60,000 nucleotides of DNA from Gnetum montanum (lineage: Eukaryota > Streptophyta > Gnetopsida > Gnetales > Gnetaceae). This document shows positions 12,628-24,499 of the stretch, piece by piece. A program made the translations under genes and the position numbers. Numbering within the stretch: position 1 is the first letter of the stretch; each line of letters begins with the position of its first letter. The notes beneath the pieces are model-generated. The model searched no databases. It was not told where the DNA came from and worked only from the letters and a program-made list of their open reading frames with translations. Location of the stretch: positions 756,117 to 816,116 of the forward strand of contig MNCI01008302.1 of the NCBI GenBank assembly GCA_015680685.1, read 5' to 3'.

Positions 12628-13908
12628 GGCTTCAGGGGTCAAGGAGGAAGGATCATCATCATATCATCATCACATTGGGGTCTCATACATCACACTTTTG
12701 AGAAGACATTGGGATCACTTGGGCTCTTACTTGGAGACACTTTGAGTCTTGGGAGAAGAGCATTTTGTAAAGAAGAAAGTGTGGACGATTGCTTGCAAGA
12801 TGGCTTGCTAGAATAAAGATTTCAGCCTCTTTGTCATGGTCCTGTGAGTTATGCATTTCATTTTTTGTTTTGTTTAAATTGTTTAGCTAGTGGTTTAGAT
12901 AGTATCATCCTTGGCAAGTAATTTTGGGATTTTTAGATTGCTCTTACTGTTCTTGTTGCCCGATAGAAATTTCTATTAAAATTTTGCCATAGAAGCGCTT
13001 GTGTTTAAAAGCCTTAAGAGCATTTTAGTAGTAAATTTCATTATTGTGCAACGTGTGGGAACTGCTATTGGGATTGTTGTAAGAGAGCCTCTGTTTGTAG
13101 TCACGCCGTTGAACAATTCAGTAGTCGAGAGGGTTCAGAAAATCTTTGGTATTTTGATGGGACCAGAATAGCTTCTTTTTATCTTTAAAGTGAATTCTCG
13201 TGGTATTTCAATCAGAAATTGTCAAGTCTTTTAAAGGTTCTGTTTGAATGCAATCGTTGACATCTATTATCTAGTCAAAATGGAGTCTCGTACGTGGTAG
13301 TTTACGCAGCAATTTTTGGTAGCATAATAGGATTGTCTTGAAGATATTGCTTGTTTGAGCCTTGGAAGTTTGAACAATTCGTAGATATTGAATTTGGGAT
13401 AGCTTTATTGCGAAGTGTTTACTCGTGTCATTTTACCTTGTTTAAATATTTGAGGTCTACACAAATCTGCTTTCTTTTCTTTTCTGCTTATTTCCATCGA
13501 ATCTTGCTCTATTTCTAGTTTTCTTGTGGAACTATCTCTTTCTCTGGGGAAAATTAGGAGTAGATTGCAGAGTTGTGCTCAAATTTTTTTGCAAAATTTT
13601 ATTTGTTACAAGTAGGTATTATAAGGACCACGTAGACTAGGCAGTTGAACAAAATAGGAAATTTTCAACAACTCACAGTACTTGGCAAAGTTGGCTGAAT
13701 CTCTTTAAAGTAAGTCATTTGTAGTTTACACACAACGCAATCGTTACATTTCTCACAACCGCACGCCGCAACAGCACACACACATACTCACATTAACTAC
13801 TAAGTTTATTTGGAGGTATCCGGTCCTTGGTGTTTCCAAAGACCAGTAGGCACCTAAATCCTGTTTGAGGACACTCGTTGGCGGTCGTGTCCCAAATGGT
13901 TGCCAACA

Positions 13909-14497
13909 CTAGGAAATCAACATAGAGAATGTTTAACATCAACATTTCTAGTTTTCCATTTTTGGTAAAGGGATGCACTTCCCTTGGCCCCCTATTACTA
14001 ATTATAGTAAGTGCTCCATTTTTTAATTTCACTTGTTGGGATTTTCTTCTATTTTTTCCTTTTATAGCCTATTCATTTTTCCAAGTTGAGAAAATTGGTA
14101 GCTTGCCAACATCCAGACTTTCCAATTTGGTTTTTGGCCTTCCCCTCATCAATATTGAGTTAGAAGATGTCAAATTCCCATTATCTCATCCCCTTTCTTT
14201 CCCCCCTACCATACCCAATGTAGAGGTAGTTGGAAGGCCATCATGGATGAGGCTTAACACAAACTTTCCTAGCTTTTCATTTTTGGTAAAGGGGTAAACC
14301 TACCTTACCCCCAACTTACTAATTATAGTAAGTACCTCATTTTCATCTGTTGTTACTTCCTTTTAAACATTTCTTAAATCCATTCATTGGAATTTACTTC
14401 TATTTTATCATTTATAGCCTATTTCAAGCAAATTTTGACAAAATAGACAATGTATTTTCAACAATCTACCGAATTGCCCCTCACCCTCCAATAAGTC
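13909..14497. other. Leader of element A, downstream part
   Basis: Continues the leader after the insertion and up to the gag start. It holds C/T-rich strings and two repeats of 'tttttggtaaaggg...cttaccccc...actaattatagtaag' (about 13960-14020 and 14275-14340). No gene seen. Confidence 0.5.
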
Positions 14498-16450
14498 ATG
14501 AGGGTCTATGATTCCAAAGACCCTACCATCATTGAATGTAGGAAATATTTGAGGGTCAAAGGGGAGAGTCCTAACTTTGCCTCCATAAATGAAGACTATT
14601 ATCATTACATTTGCACTAAAATGCAAGCTAACCTCATGATTCCACATGCGAAAGTAGAGGGAAAAAGGGAGTTTCATCTTGTACATCATGATGGAAAAGA
14701 GTATGTCCCTTCCCTGCATGACCAAATACCTCTAAATAATGTCTATGTCAGCATCCTAGCTCAATTGATCGTAATGGAAGAGGAAGATTACAAGCATAGC
14801 TCGGAAGAATAACAAGAGGAGGAGGATGAATTTAGGGTGGAATCTAAGCCCAAAAACATCCTGGGAGGATTGTTCCAATAAACATTCCCCAAGGTCTCAA
14901 CACCTTCCTCTAACGCTTTTGTTTCCTCCATGGACATTGTGCCACCATCTTCCACATCAATCATAGCCACACATCAAACTTAATCAATGTTATAGCCAAC
15001 TACCTATAATACATCTATGTCATTTTTTTCATAGCAACCATCAATGGTGTTTTTCACTACCAAAAATCCCATGTGGGATCCCAAGAATCTTAAGGATCAC
15101 ACATCCTATTTATTCCATTTTATCTTAGGTACTAGCAAAAACATCCTTTTCCTTGGTTGGTCCACAAGCTACAACTATAACACAACCTCTTCCTTCTATC
15201 TTGCAACCCATAGCAAGGCCACAAGCCTCACAACAAATGCCACAAACCTATGTACAAACTCTAAAACCAACAAGGCCTAGATCAAGCCTTCCAAATAATC
15301 CATAACCTAACAAAGTATTTGAGAAGGCTTAAAACTTCTACTTCCCAAAGTGTTAAGATTATGGACTTCTACCAAGATGATCTAATCAGTCTTGTGGTCC
15401 CATCCTTGACACTTCCTATTGATGTCCCTATTCCCTAATTTAGAAAATATAATGAAGAAGGTAACCCTAATATACACCTTATAACCTTTAGATCTGAATT
15501 CTTACTCTTGCAACCAAGGCCTCATACCATCATGAGAATTTTCCCCATGTTTCTAACTATAAAAGCAGTTAATTTGTACCATGCATTACCTAGGGGATTC
15601 ATATCTTCTTTGGAGGACTTGATTGCCTAGTTTGTTAACTACTTCAAGTATAACTTGAAGCCTAACACAATGCTAGATCAACTCATGAAGATCAAGAAGG
15701 AACCCCCTGAGCCTATGCAAATATTCATTCAATGATGGAATGGACTACTAAATGAAATACCAAAGCCTATAGTCAAAGACCACTTGTTAGCCATATTTAA
15801 GAAAGTAGTTAATGACTTCAATCTAAGCTCTACTACTGTGACCCATGATTTCTTAGCCAAGAATTTTCTCAAACTAAAAATATAGAGGATTTTGCAAAGG
15901 CTAGTCATGATCTAGCCTACATAGCATATAAAAATCAACATACATGAAAAGATAAAGAAAAGATCAAACAAAACAATGTGGCCATAACAACTGTGACCAA
16001 AGAAACAAATACCACAAACTAGGGGCCAAGGACCAACCCAGCTAAGGCCCCCACTAATGACCACAATAACCTACCATTAACTTCTAAGGCTACTACATCA
16101 ACAATAACCAAGCCCAATTTTGAAAGAAATGATAGGTCTAAGTACACTACCTTGCCATTAAAACCATTAGAATTGTTAGACCAACATTTTTTGAAAATTG
16201 GACATATTTAATATAAATAGATGTCTAAAGCTTCCTGAAAGAAGCATGATAGACTCTACAAAATAGCCAAAGACCCTACTAGAGCAACAAAAGATGACCC
16301 TTAATTACCTAAGTACTTCAAGTGCTTCTACCACTATCACCAACTACTTGGTCATGATACAAAATTTTGCATCATGCTAAAGGATGACTTGTAGAGGATA
16401 ATAGAGAGGGGGAGCTTATCTTAGATGCTTCTAACCTAGTTTGGCCACAA
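14498..16450 (+). pseudogene. gag: gag of element A
   Basis: Encodes the capsid-nucleocapsid precursor. The N-terminal part from ATG at 14498 aligns with gag of element B around YYHYICTKMQANL and EGKREFHLVHHDGKEYVPSL. The central retrotransposon-gag domain (15490-15880) has the family motif ALPRGFISSLEDL and ...YNLKPNTMLDQLMKIKKEP. A zinc-knuckle-like end (near 16310-16390) reads YHYHQLLGHDTKFCIMLKDD, a Tat-type variant of the CCHC knuckle. Stops and frame changes break it repeatedly, for example TAG where B has Trp or Gln codons. It cannot give a full product. Confidence 0.78.
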
Positions 16451-17145
16451 AACTAGTCAATGTAGGTATACAAAAACTAGTTGAATGGTACTAATAATCC
16501 TTACATTATTTCATTATTCAACATTGATGATGATCAGAGACCTATAAGAGAACCATTCATGATCCAAGTACCCATTAGCAACGAAAGGATTTCTTCAGCA
16601 TCCCATAGCTCAAGACCCTCTTTATCATAAGAGTACCATCACAAGTGCCTCTAAGGAATCATTTTGTCATTAGGATGTCCTAGCCTAACACAACCCAACC
16701 ATCCAAAGCCCAACCAGCTGTGCAACACCTACTTATGATGGCTAATGCTATTGCCTATTCCTCATAACCAAAGGTTGACAACCAAAAAAATTCAACCAAA
16801 CAAGGGAATAAGCATAAGAAAAAGCCTGAAAAGAAGGGTAATAAGAAGATAGAGGCACAAAAGGAAGTGGACCCATTGAAGCCCACTTCCATTTTAGCTA
16901 TACCAATGACCTCCTCTACTTAACCCACTCCAACCAACAAGCCACAAGAGGACACCAAAGCCCATAACTAGAACAATGAGAAAAAGCCCCAACAACCACA
17001 ACCTAAATCCAAAGTTCACATTTTGGGACACATGAAGGAAGAAAAGAACAACCAAGACAACAAGCCCATGACTAATGATACAAACTTTGTCAATGCAATA
17101 GACCAAGTCAGGTAATCCCTCAAGTAGAAGAATACAGCTTTAAGC
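16451..17145 (+). pseudogene. gag-protease linker of element A
   Basis: Low-complexity Lys/Pro/Asn-rich linker, broken by stops. Diverged copies of the family's P-[YF]-[VI]-[VI]-x-V-P repeat are visible, for example EPFMIQVPISN and NHFVIRMS. It corresponds to the PYVV linker of B. Confidence 0.5.
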
Positions 17146-17781
17146 TTGTATGACCTAATCTTAACTTCTACCACACATTGTGAGGCATTAGTCAAATTGT
17201 TAACTTCCATCCATATTAGTGAGGGCATCCTTGCTAATGAGAAAGCCATCCATGTAGTAATGATTCCTCCCTCACCAAGGAAGCAAAAGTCAACATTCTT
17301 AACATTTTGTGATAGCAAAATTAAGGTTAATCCCCAAAATGATGAAGTAACTATAACCCCTCTATTCATAACCATACACATAGGAAAATTTAAAGTACAT
17401 CTACAACGAGTGCATGTTGATGATGGAGCTGAAACCAACATAATCCCATGCACCATTGTTGAATTCTTGGGCCTAACTAAGCAAATACAACCTACAACCA
17501 CTACAGCTCTTAAGTCCTTCAATGGATCAAGGGTTGCTATCAAGGGATCTATCTTCTTGGATTTTGTGGGAAGGGAGAAATTCCCCACAACTACCAATTT
17601 CTTGGTGGTAAAAGAAACACCAAGATTCAACCTTATCTTGAGAAGGCCTTGGTTGGCTCAATTACAATCTATGTCCTCACTCATTCATCAAGAAGTTTAC
17701 CTTCCTTATGAGGGAGGTGAAGTCATCGTTCATGGTGACAATGCAATTCCCCTAGCTATCAACAACAAAAAAATAGAGTAG
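17146..17781 (+). pseudogene. Aspartic protease of element A
   Basis: Retroviral-type aspartic protease, which matures Gag and Pol. The active-site region reads VHVDDGAETNIIPCTIVEFL, with the D-[ST]-G core as D-D-G-A, the same as in B. It continues with KSFNGSRVAIKGSIFLDFVG and FNLILRRPWLAQL, where the family has ILGRPWL (one Gly to Arg change). The frame is open for 211 codons from 17146, but the upstream linker and gag are broken. The usual C-terminal tail (PFNIVSEGDGKYKL, near 17880-17925) is preserved after a stop. As in B it is not in frame with RT, which starts over 10 kb later. Confidence 0.8.
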
Positions 17782-18214
17782 AGGTCTAAAATGGAGCTTT
17801 AAGAAGAAGCTCCTAGCCATGAAATCCAATAGCCCAAAAATGACTATGATAAGCAATGGGATGCATTATGGAATTAACTTCCTTTTAACATTGTAAGTGA
17901 GGGGGATGGCAAATACAAGCTTGTGTAGAAAATACCTTGCTCATTTCCTAATATCACAAAGGTTAGGAAGAATATGCACAAGTGAAGTTCACCTTAACCT
18001 TCTCCATCCTATGCCCTAATAACAAGATACACTGATAGCCATATAACATAACCTTTCTTTTCAATTTTTTATACTCTTTCATGCATTTACTCTTTATGCA
18101 TGTAGCCTATGCATGTAACCTAAGTTCATTTGCATTTTTACTTATTTATTACAACCTTTCTTTACTCATATTGTAAACATTAAAAACCCTTATAAATATA
18201 TTTCTTTTTGATAA

Positions 18215-18450
18215 CTGGCCCACTATGAGCTTAAACTGGCATCATGGCCCACCATGGCCTTAAACTAGAAAAGATAATCACACAACATGGTCCACTATGG
18301 CCTTAAACTAGCAAAATCATAGTTTGTTAAGACTCTAAACTGGCGTTGCAGTCCACTAAGATTTTAAACTAGTGATATGATCTGCTATGGCCTTAAACTA
18401 ACAACATAATATAACCTATGTCCCTAATGGCCTAAAACTAGCAAATATCT
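18215..18450 (+). repeat. TTAAACT array 1 of element A
   Basis: About eight degenerate 28-35 bp units such as CCACTATGGCCTTAAACTAG, each ending TAAACTRGC or close. The array sits between the protease end and the 3' end of the opposite-strand gene. Confidence 0.75.
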
Positions 18451-18769
18451 TGGTTATTATTATACTTGTTTTTGTTTATCCTATTATCACATCAATTAGT
18501 CATTTAATGTTACAACCAAAATGTCAACATAGCCATTCTTAACATTCACAACATTTACTACAACTATAGATATATATAGCCAAAAATAAAACAAAAATTT
18601 AAATTTAAAGTTAGAATGTCCACAACATACATAACCATGGCCACATTGTGTGGAAAAAATGTTAAAAAAATAATGATCATCTATAACATAGACTTGGCTA
18701 ATCATAGCCATCAACTTGAAAATGAAGTAAAATAGCCAACAAGCTAAGCTAATGGAGATTTCTAAGTGG

Positions 18770-21700
18770 CATATGAGGGAGGAAGTGATGGATGATTCCC
18801 ACCCTTACCGCTAGGATTGGCAATGTTTCTTGAGGCTTGAAATGCAACAACATATAGCTAGTCTATAACCTATAGCCAAAACCATGACTTAAAAACTAAA
18901 ACTAAAACATAAAATATATCAAACCTATGGAGATACCAGCTCCATGAATTCTAGGAATATAAGTGAAAATACTTCCTTCAAACAATGAAGGATTTGGTCC
19001 TCTGTCAATTTGACCTAGTCAACATCCCCAAGATCAATGCCAGAGAAGATGTTGGTCTTATCTATAGTAGTCCAAGTAGGAGGCTTCTAAGTAGTAGAAG
19101 TCATAGAGGTCTTGCTTGTAGTAGTGATAATCCAAGTAGTAAGGGATTGTTCCACCGTGAGAGTACTTTTAAAAAGCTAATAAGCACTCTCTGCCTAGAT
19201 CCCCTAGATGAATAGCTCTCTTTTGTGCCATTTAGCTAACTCCTCCATGGACCACTTAAGATAGTCCCCATGGTCCACCTTGTACTGTTGCTTATGGGCT
19301 TTTTGTTTCTTATCCCACTCTAGGATCCAAGTGTAGTAATCTTTCTAGTTCTCAACCTTCTAGAAGATGAGATTCATCTACATACGTTATTTTTCCATCT
19401 CCTATAAGACTACTACTTTGTCTTGAATGACATGCCAGTAGCAGGCCCACGTGATATCCCTAGTTTGCAACTTTCCCAAGTTAGTCACTTCGGCCTTCAC
19501 AAAGGCCTTGTGGTCTCAGAGATCTCTAATGATTTCCTCTTACCATTAAGTCTTCTTCCTTTTAAGGCCATAACTTTCTCCCATAGGGATTCATTGGACC
19601 TCTCTAGCTTCCATGAAGTTTTTGTGCACGACATTGTTAGATCAGTAGTAGTCTCATACAACTTCAAGGGTACACTAAATACATTAGAGGAAATCTTAGG
19701 TAAGGAGTCAATCTCCATGTCTTTATTTGAGTTCCACTCCATAGAAGGCACTACACAAAGCATGAAATATAACCATACACATAATGCACAACCTCAAATA
19801 GCCATGACACAAGCATAACCTATAGCATAGAAAAGAAACTAAGGCACATACACCAAAGTCCTTACCTATCTTAGGTGTAACCTATTGCAATTGGTCAATG
19901 ATGTCCTTAGCCATCCCATGCATGAACTCCACCTTGTTTGGAGTCTCCACCCATGGCTTCACATGAAAATTAGATAGATAGGTGCTTGCACTGGTGGCTC
20001 AAGAACTACTATAAGCAAAACAATCATCAAATGGTTAGGATGAAAACCAAAATGAAACTATAAGATATAACAAAAACATTAAGGCATTGGCATACTTGGC
20101 TCCTCCTCTTCCTCCTCTGGGATGACAATGGAAGATGTACCTAGTACCACCTCATAAAACAAGGAATCTAGATCATTTATATCTACATTGACAAACCCTT
20201 CAACCTCAATTTTCTTCAGGAATTTATCTTCTACATGCCTTTGTTTTGCCTTCAAGGAAACTTAGGCTACCATAGCCTAACATTTTTCTACGACCATAGT
20301 ACATAGAAAATTAGTTAACATATGAAACCATAAAGTAGCCATAAAATTTAAAACATGAAATAGCCAAATTTAACTAAAGCATTCCTACAACTACCTATTG
20401 TGATCACCTAGGCTTAAACTTAAGCTTCTTCCAGATAGGTTGTTTTGATGCCAACTATGCTTTCTTCCTAGGCCTCTTAAGTTTCTCTTTGGCATCCCCT
20501 TCAGCCTTCCTACATAGTTGTTTGGCCTCCTAGATGCTTCCTAAGAATGTGAGAGGCTCCTCATCATCTGTGCTATCAAGAGACTCAAAATACCTAACAT
20601 TAACATCCTTAGTGGTAATGGATAACATATCATCCATCCCTTCTAGTAGGTTCTAAGCCTGTAGTGTTGGATAAATTTGCTTTATCCGAGGCTTAGAAAG
20701 TTGGCTTAGGTCTTGGGAAACCCATCACCCATTCCTATACACCACTTGAAACTCTACAAAACTCTTTAAATAACCTACAAAAAATGCAAAGTGCATGTGA
20801 ATTATTATAGAGGTGTTTTCATGGATTCTAATGATCTCCTCCTAAAGCCCAACAGTCAAAGTGGTTTCCCAGTTGAATCTAGTGCCATCCATCAAGACCT
20901 TCTTGAAGGTCCACCCCTATGCAATGCTAATCACCTTCTTTTGTAATAATAGTTTAGAAAATTCATGAGACTTCAACAAAGGATATAACTCCTTTGCGTT
21001 AGGATTTTTGAAGTCATCCATAAAAATTTTGGAATGATCCATGTTAACACCAATCCACTTCAAAACTTCATCACGATGTCCTGATCCCTTCACTATTCTT
21101 GTTGGGACCTTTACCCTGTCAGCAGGGACATCAAACAAGTCATGAAAGAGTCACTCATCAATATCCATGTTAACCTTCACACCTTGGATGATGGTGCTAA
21201 ACCAACCATCCTTCTCATTGAAGGAGTTGATGACATGCAACATCTCTGTAGCATGGATGAAAGGGATAGGTGTCATAAATACATAAAGAAAACCTTCACA
21301 TTGGATGTTTACTTAAGTGTATCTAGAAGCATATCCCCCCAACCACTCCTATGCTAGTATCACCTTACCAAACTTTAGGATGAGGGTATCCTCATGATGT
21401 GCTTCTGAGAGTGGTATGGAGACATCAGTAGAGGTGGAAGGTCTTATAAAGCAACAACCAAAGTTTAGCATCAACATAGGTAGGTTTAATAACTAGTTAA
21501 AGCAATAGAACAATTAGAATTTTCATAACCATGAAACATTAGAAGCTATAGCCTTTATTTTTACCTTTCCTCTTCTTCTACAATGTGGTTTAGATGGAGG
21601 TTCCATTTACAAGGGTCTAATCCATGGAATTATTGGCATCTGCCCACCAATTATGCATCATCCTATCATCCTTTCACTTCTTGTATACAAAGTTGAACCT

Positions 21701-22385
21701 TGAAATGTATGCATCAAAGTCCCCTTTTAACTATTAATACACAATAGTTATAATCTAAGGACTCTTGGTGAATTCATTTAAAGTAGTTTGAGCCACTACC
21801 AATATTTGATCATTGATGATAAGACCTTGATCATTGACCTTGTACCTACAAGAAGTTTATAAAACCAACGAAGTTAGGAAAGGTAGTCAAACTCAAAGCA
21901 TAAAAATATTACAGTAACTATGCTTGCCCTTGTAGATGATACATGGTGCTAGGAAAGTTCTAAAATAACAAGTGGGCTCTATGCACCACCATCAAAGTAT
22001 TGACAGCATTATACTACCTATACTCTGGCATCATCCAGATCTTTATGAGGTAATGTGAACTAATAGCATTTGATGCTCCTCCTACTGACGACTTGTCAAC
22101 AATGACCTGGCAAACAAGCTAAATGATGAAGGTAGAAAAGACTCCATTATATCCCCAGCCATATCTGTAGACATGTGTGATCATAACATCACACTATAGT
22201 TTTGTAAAATGTAGGCAAGGAATTACCTTGTCCCAAGCTAGAACCATAGTAAACCCTTTCACTACGGCATATTGGGGAGTAGGGTATTAGTCTTGGGATG
22301 ACCAATGTAGCATAAAATACCCACCAACTTCACAATGATGAGGATGGACTTCAAGGAAACCCTAGATGAAGCAAAACAAAAGCAT
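18770..22385 (-). pseudogene. Cargo gene copy A (FCP1-like pseudo-phosphatase gene)
   Basis: Minus-strand homologue of the eight-exon gene of element B. The acceptor TTCATCTAG near 22380 is followed by LKSILIIVKLVGIL (phosphatase motif I with Asp replaced by Lys), then YILQNYSVML, and YNAVNTLMVVHRAHLLF (the DD motif lost). The second intron (21846-21927, 82 bp) is at the place found in B and D; its donor has decayed to GCAAGC. Exon 4 includes INSFNEKDGWFSTIIQGVKV and LFDVPADRVKVPTRIVKGSG (20917-21240), exon 6 PWVETPNKVEFMHGMAKDII (near 19950), and exon 7 IDSLPKISSNVFSVPLKLYE and a KPPTWTTIDK block (19000-19765). Many stops. It stands alone on its strand inside the element. Confidence 0.72.
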
Positions 22386-24480
22386 TATGACAAACTAGCA
22401 TTACTTAACTAATTTTGAAAAACATCTAGTTGAAGGTCAAATTAGCCTCTATAAACAACTTTAAGGTGTTTATCTAAGTTAGCTTAGAAAATTCCATAAA
22501 AGCATTATTACCATCTTTTATAGCCTCTTACTTCATAACCAAAATATTATAGTCAAAACCTTATAGAAAAAAGTAAGCCTTAGTCTAAACTACGCATAAA
22601 CTTAGAAAAAAGCATTAAAACTTTAAAAACATTAAAATTTAAAAAAGCATATAACTATAAGCCTTCTAAAAATTTTAAAGCTTTTAATTTTCTTCAAAAA
22701 AAATTTAAGCATAAGTTTTACATATTGGCAAGAAAATCTACACATATCAATCACTTCCATACCCAAAAGGGTAATGTGCTACAACTATAATTTCACCTTA
22801 TTTACATAACCTTAACCAAAAATTTATCAAAAATTCATACAAGCTATGATTTCAAAAAGAATCCTAAAATCACAAGCTTTGCAGCCATAACCATTGCAAA
22901 TAAAAATACGTAGCCATTTTTATATGGAACATAGGAAAATTTAGCAAAACTGTAGTTGTCACCATTAACCCATTTTCACATAGGATTGGTAAAAAATTTT
23001 CTAAAAATTTATTTGAGCTCCAAATAGAGTGGTTCCACCACTGTTTAAAAACCTAAGTTGAGCCCTATATACTCCTACTTAGAAAACAATTCAAAACCTT
23101 TCCTGTTTATGTAAGAAAAATTCATAAATTTGGATGAAATTTCATAAAATGGCATAAACCTCCTTTGGACATAGGGTTAATAAAAAAACTCATTAAAAAT
23201 TTCTTTGAAATCCAATATAACTAATTCCACCTCCATTAGAAATTTGAAGCCAATACCTACTCAACCATAGCTAAAATATAGCCAAAACCCCTACTGTTTT
23301 CTTAGAAAAAATTTGTGAATTTGCATGAATTTCTAAAAATGACATAAAAGACCTAACTACATGACCTTAGGAAAATAGCCATAACTTCATCATTATTAAT
23401 CCAAATCAAACAAGAAAAACAACCATTGGAAAGAGAAAAATTAGGCCTATAAATTCATAACATTGGATTTGAAAAATATTTGGTCATTTTCTTAAGAAAA
23501 AATACACAACATGACTTGCTTCTTCCATGTAAAAAGCTAAAAAGCTAAAACCCAACTTAACATAGCCATAGAAACATAGCCAAAATAGCTAAAATGATTG
23601 ATACCCATTACAAAACATACCAAAATAATGGGGTAATATTTCATTGAAATTTAATTTTGAAAAATATTTGGGCATAGATCTAACAAAATAGCCCCCAAAA
23701 GTTTGAGAAAAAAGCATAAACACAACAACCTTAATTTTTAAAAAATCAAATCTATTAAGGAAAAAATGATGAAATGACCATGGATTTGTGTGAAAATAGC
23801 CAAAATAAAGGGTGGGATTTTGTTAAAAATTTTATTTACCCCCTTTATTAGTCTAGATATAAGAAAAATATCCTCACATGAGGCAAGATAAATAATAAAA
23901 ATGGCTAGAAAACAAAGCAAAAATGGGTAGAATTGCCTACTTCGAAGTAGTAACAAATGAGCCTTGGATTGAAATGGGCCTAACTAGCCCTAATAGGTCA
24001 TTCACTCATTCATCCACCTAGTAAATCCTAGCATTCCAACTCTTCCTTCCACATTATTTTGGTGCCATGATAAGCTTAATGCTAGGAGAAGTCTAAAATC
24101 AAGAAAAATAAGAGTTCTATGCTATGTGTAGGAAAGAATGAAGCTTTCATGCTAAAGATAGTTTTCCTTCCACAAAAATCTCTGCCAAAGCTTTGCTCCA
24201 ATGTGAAATTTTCAAATATGTGAATTCTAATTGAAAATTTATCAAATTTGACATTAAAAACCACATCTAAACATAAATTCACACCTTAAAACCCTAATTG
24301 CTAATTAAGTGCATCATAACTCCAAGTGCACTAAAGTGTAAATGGGGGAAACTTTCTTTTTAAATTTTTTAAAAAATTTTGATTGTAAGCCCCATCATAT
24401 GCCTTCCCTCTTAGCCAAAAATTGCATCAACACTAATTTTTAACCACATTTGATAGTTAAAACAATTTTTCAACCTTAAC
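22386..24480. other. AT-rich inter-module region of element A
   Basis: Over 2 kb without coding capacity, dominated by A-rich strings ('catagccaaaa', 'aaaaattcataaa'). It lies where the promoter of the opposite-strand gene should be, but I see no convincing TATA box there. The texture is the same in element D (5926-8250). Confidence 0.5.
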
Positions 24481-24499
24481 TCCCATGCATCCATGCTGG

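Larger units (their letters stand above)
10361..13908. mobile_element. 3.5-kb insertion with TG...CA ends in the leader of A
   Basis: The insert begins TGTTGGCA and ends TGCCAACA, a perfect 8-bp inverted pair in the TG...CA form of LTR ends. CTAGG flanks it on both sides (10356-10360 and 13909-13913), a perfect 5-bp target duplication. The right half behaves like an LTR: TATA box at 12619-12627, poly(A)-type GAATAAAG at 12811-12818, then over 1 kb without coding capacity. No gag or pol and no second LTR copy are visible. It is best read as a very long solo LTR, or a non-autonomous element whose U3 has acquired host sequence. TGTTGG...CCAACA termini are common in Ty1/copia LTRs, but that lineage call is only suggestive. 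Confidence 0.72.

Noticed and set aside
17016-17630. 204-codon minus-strand frame opposite the protease of A
   Set aside because: It is the shadow of the real plus-strand protease; no domain in the minus frame.
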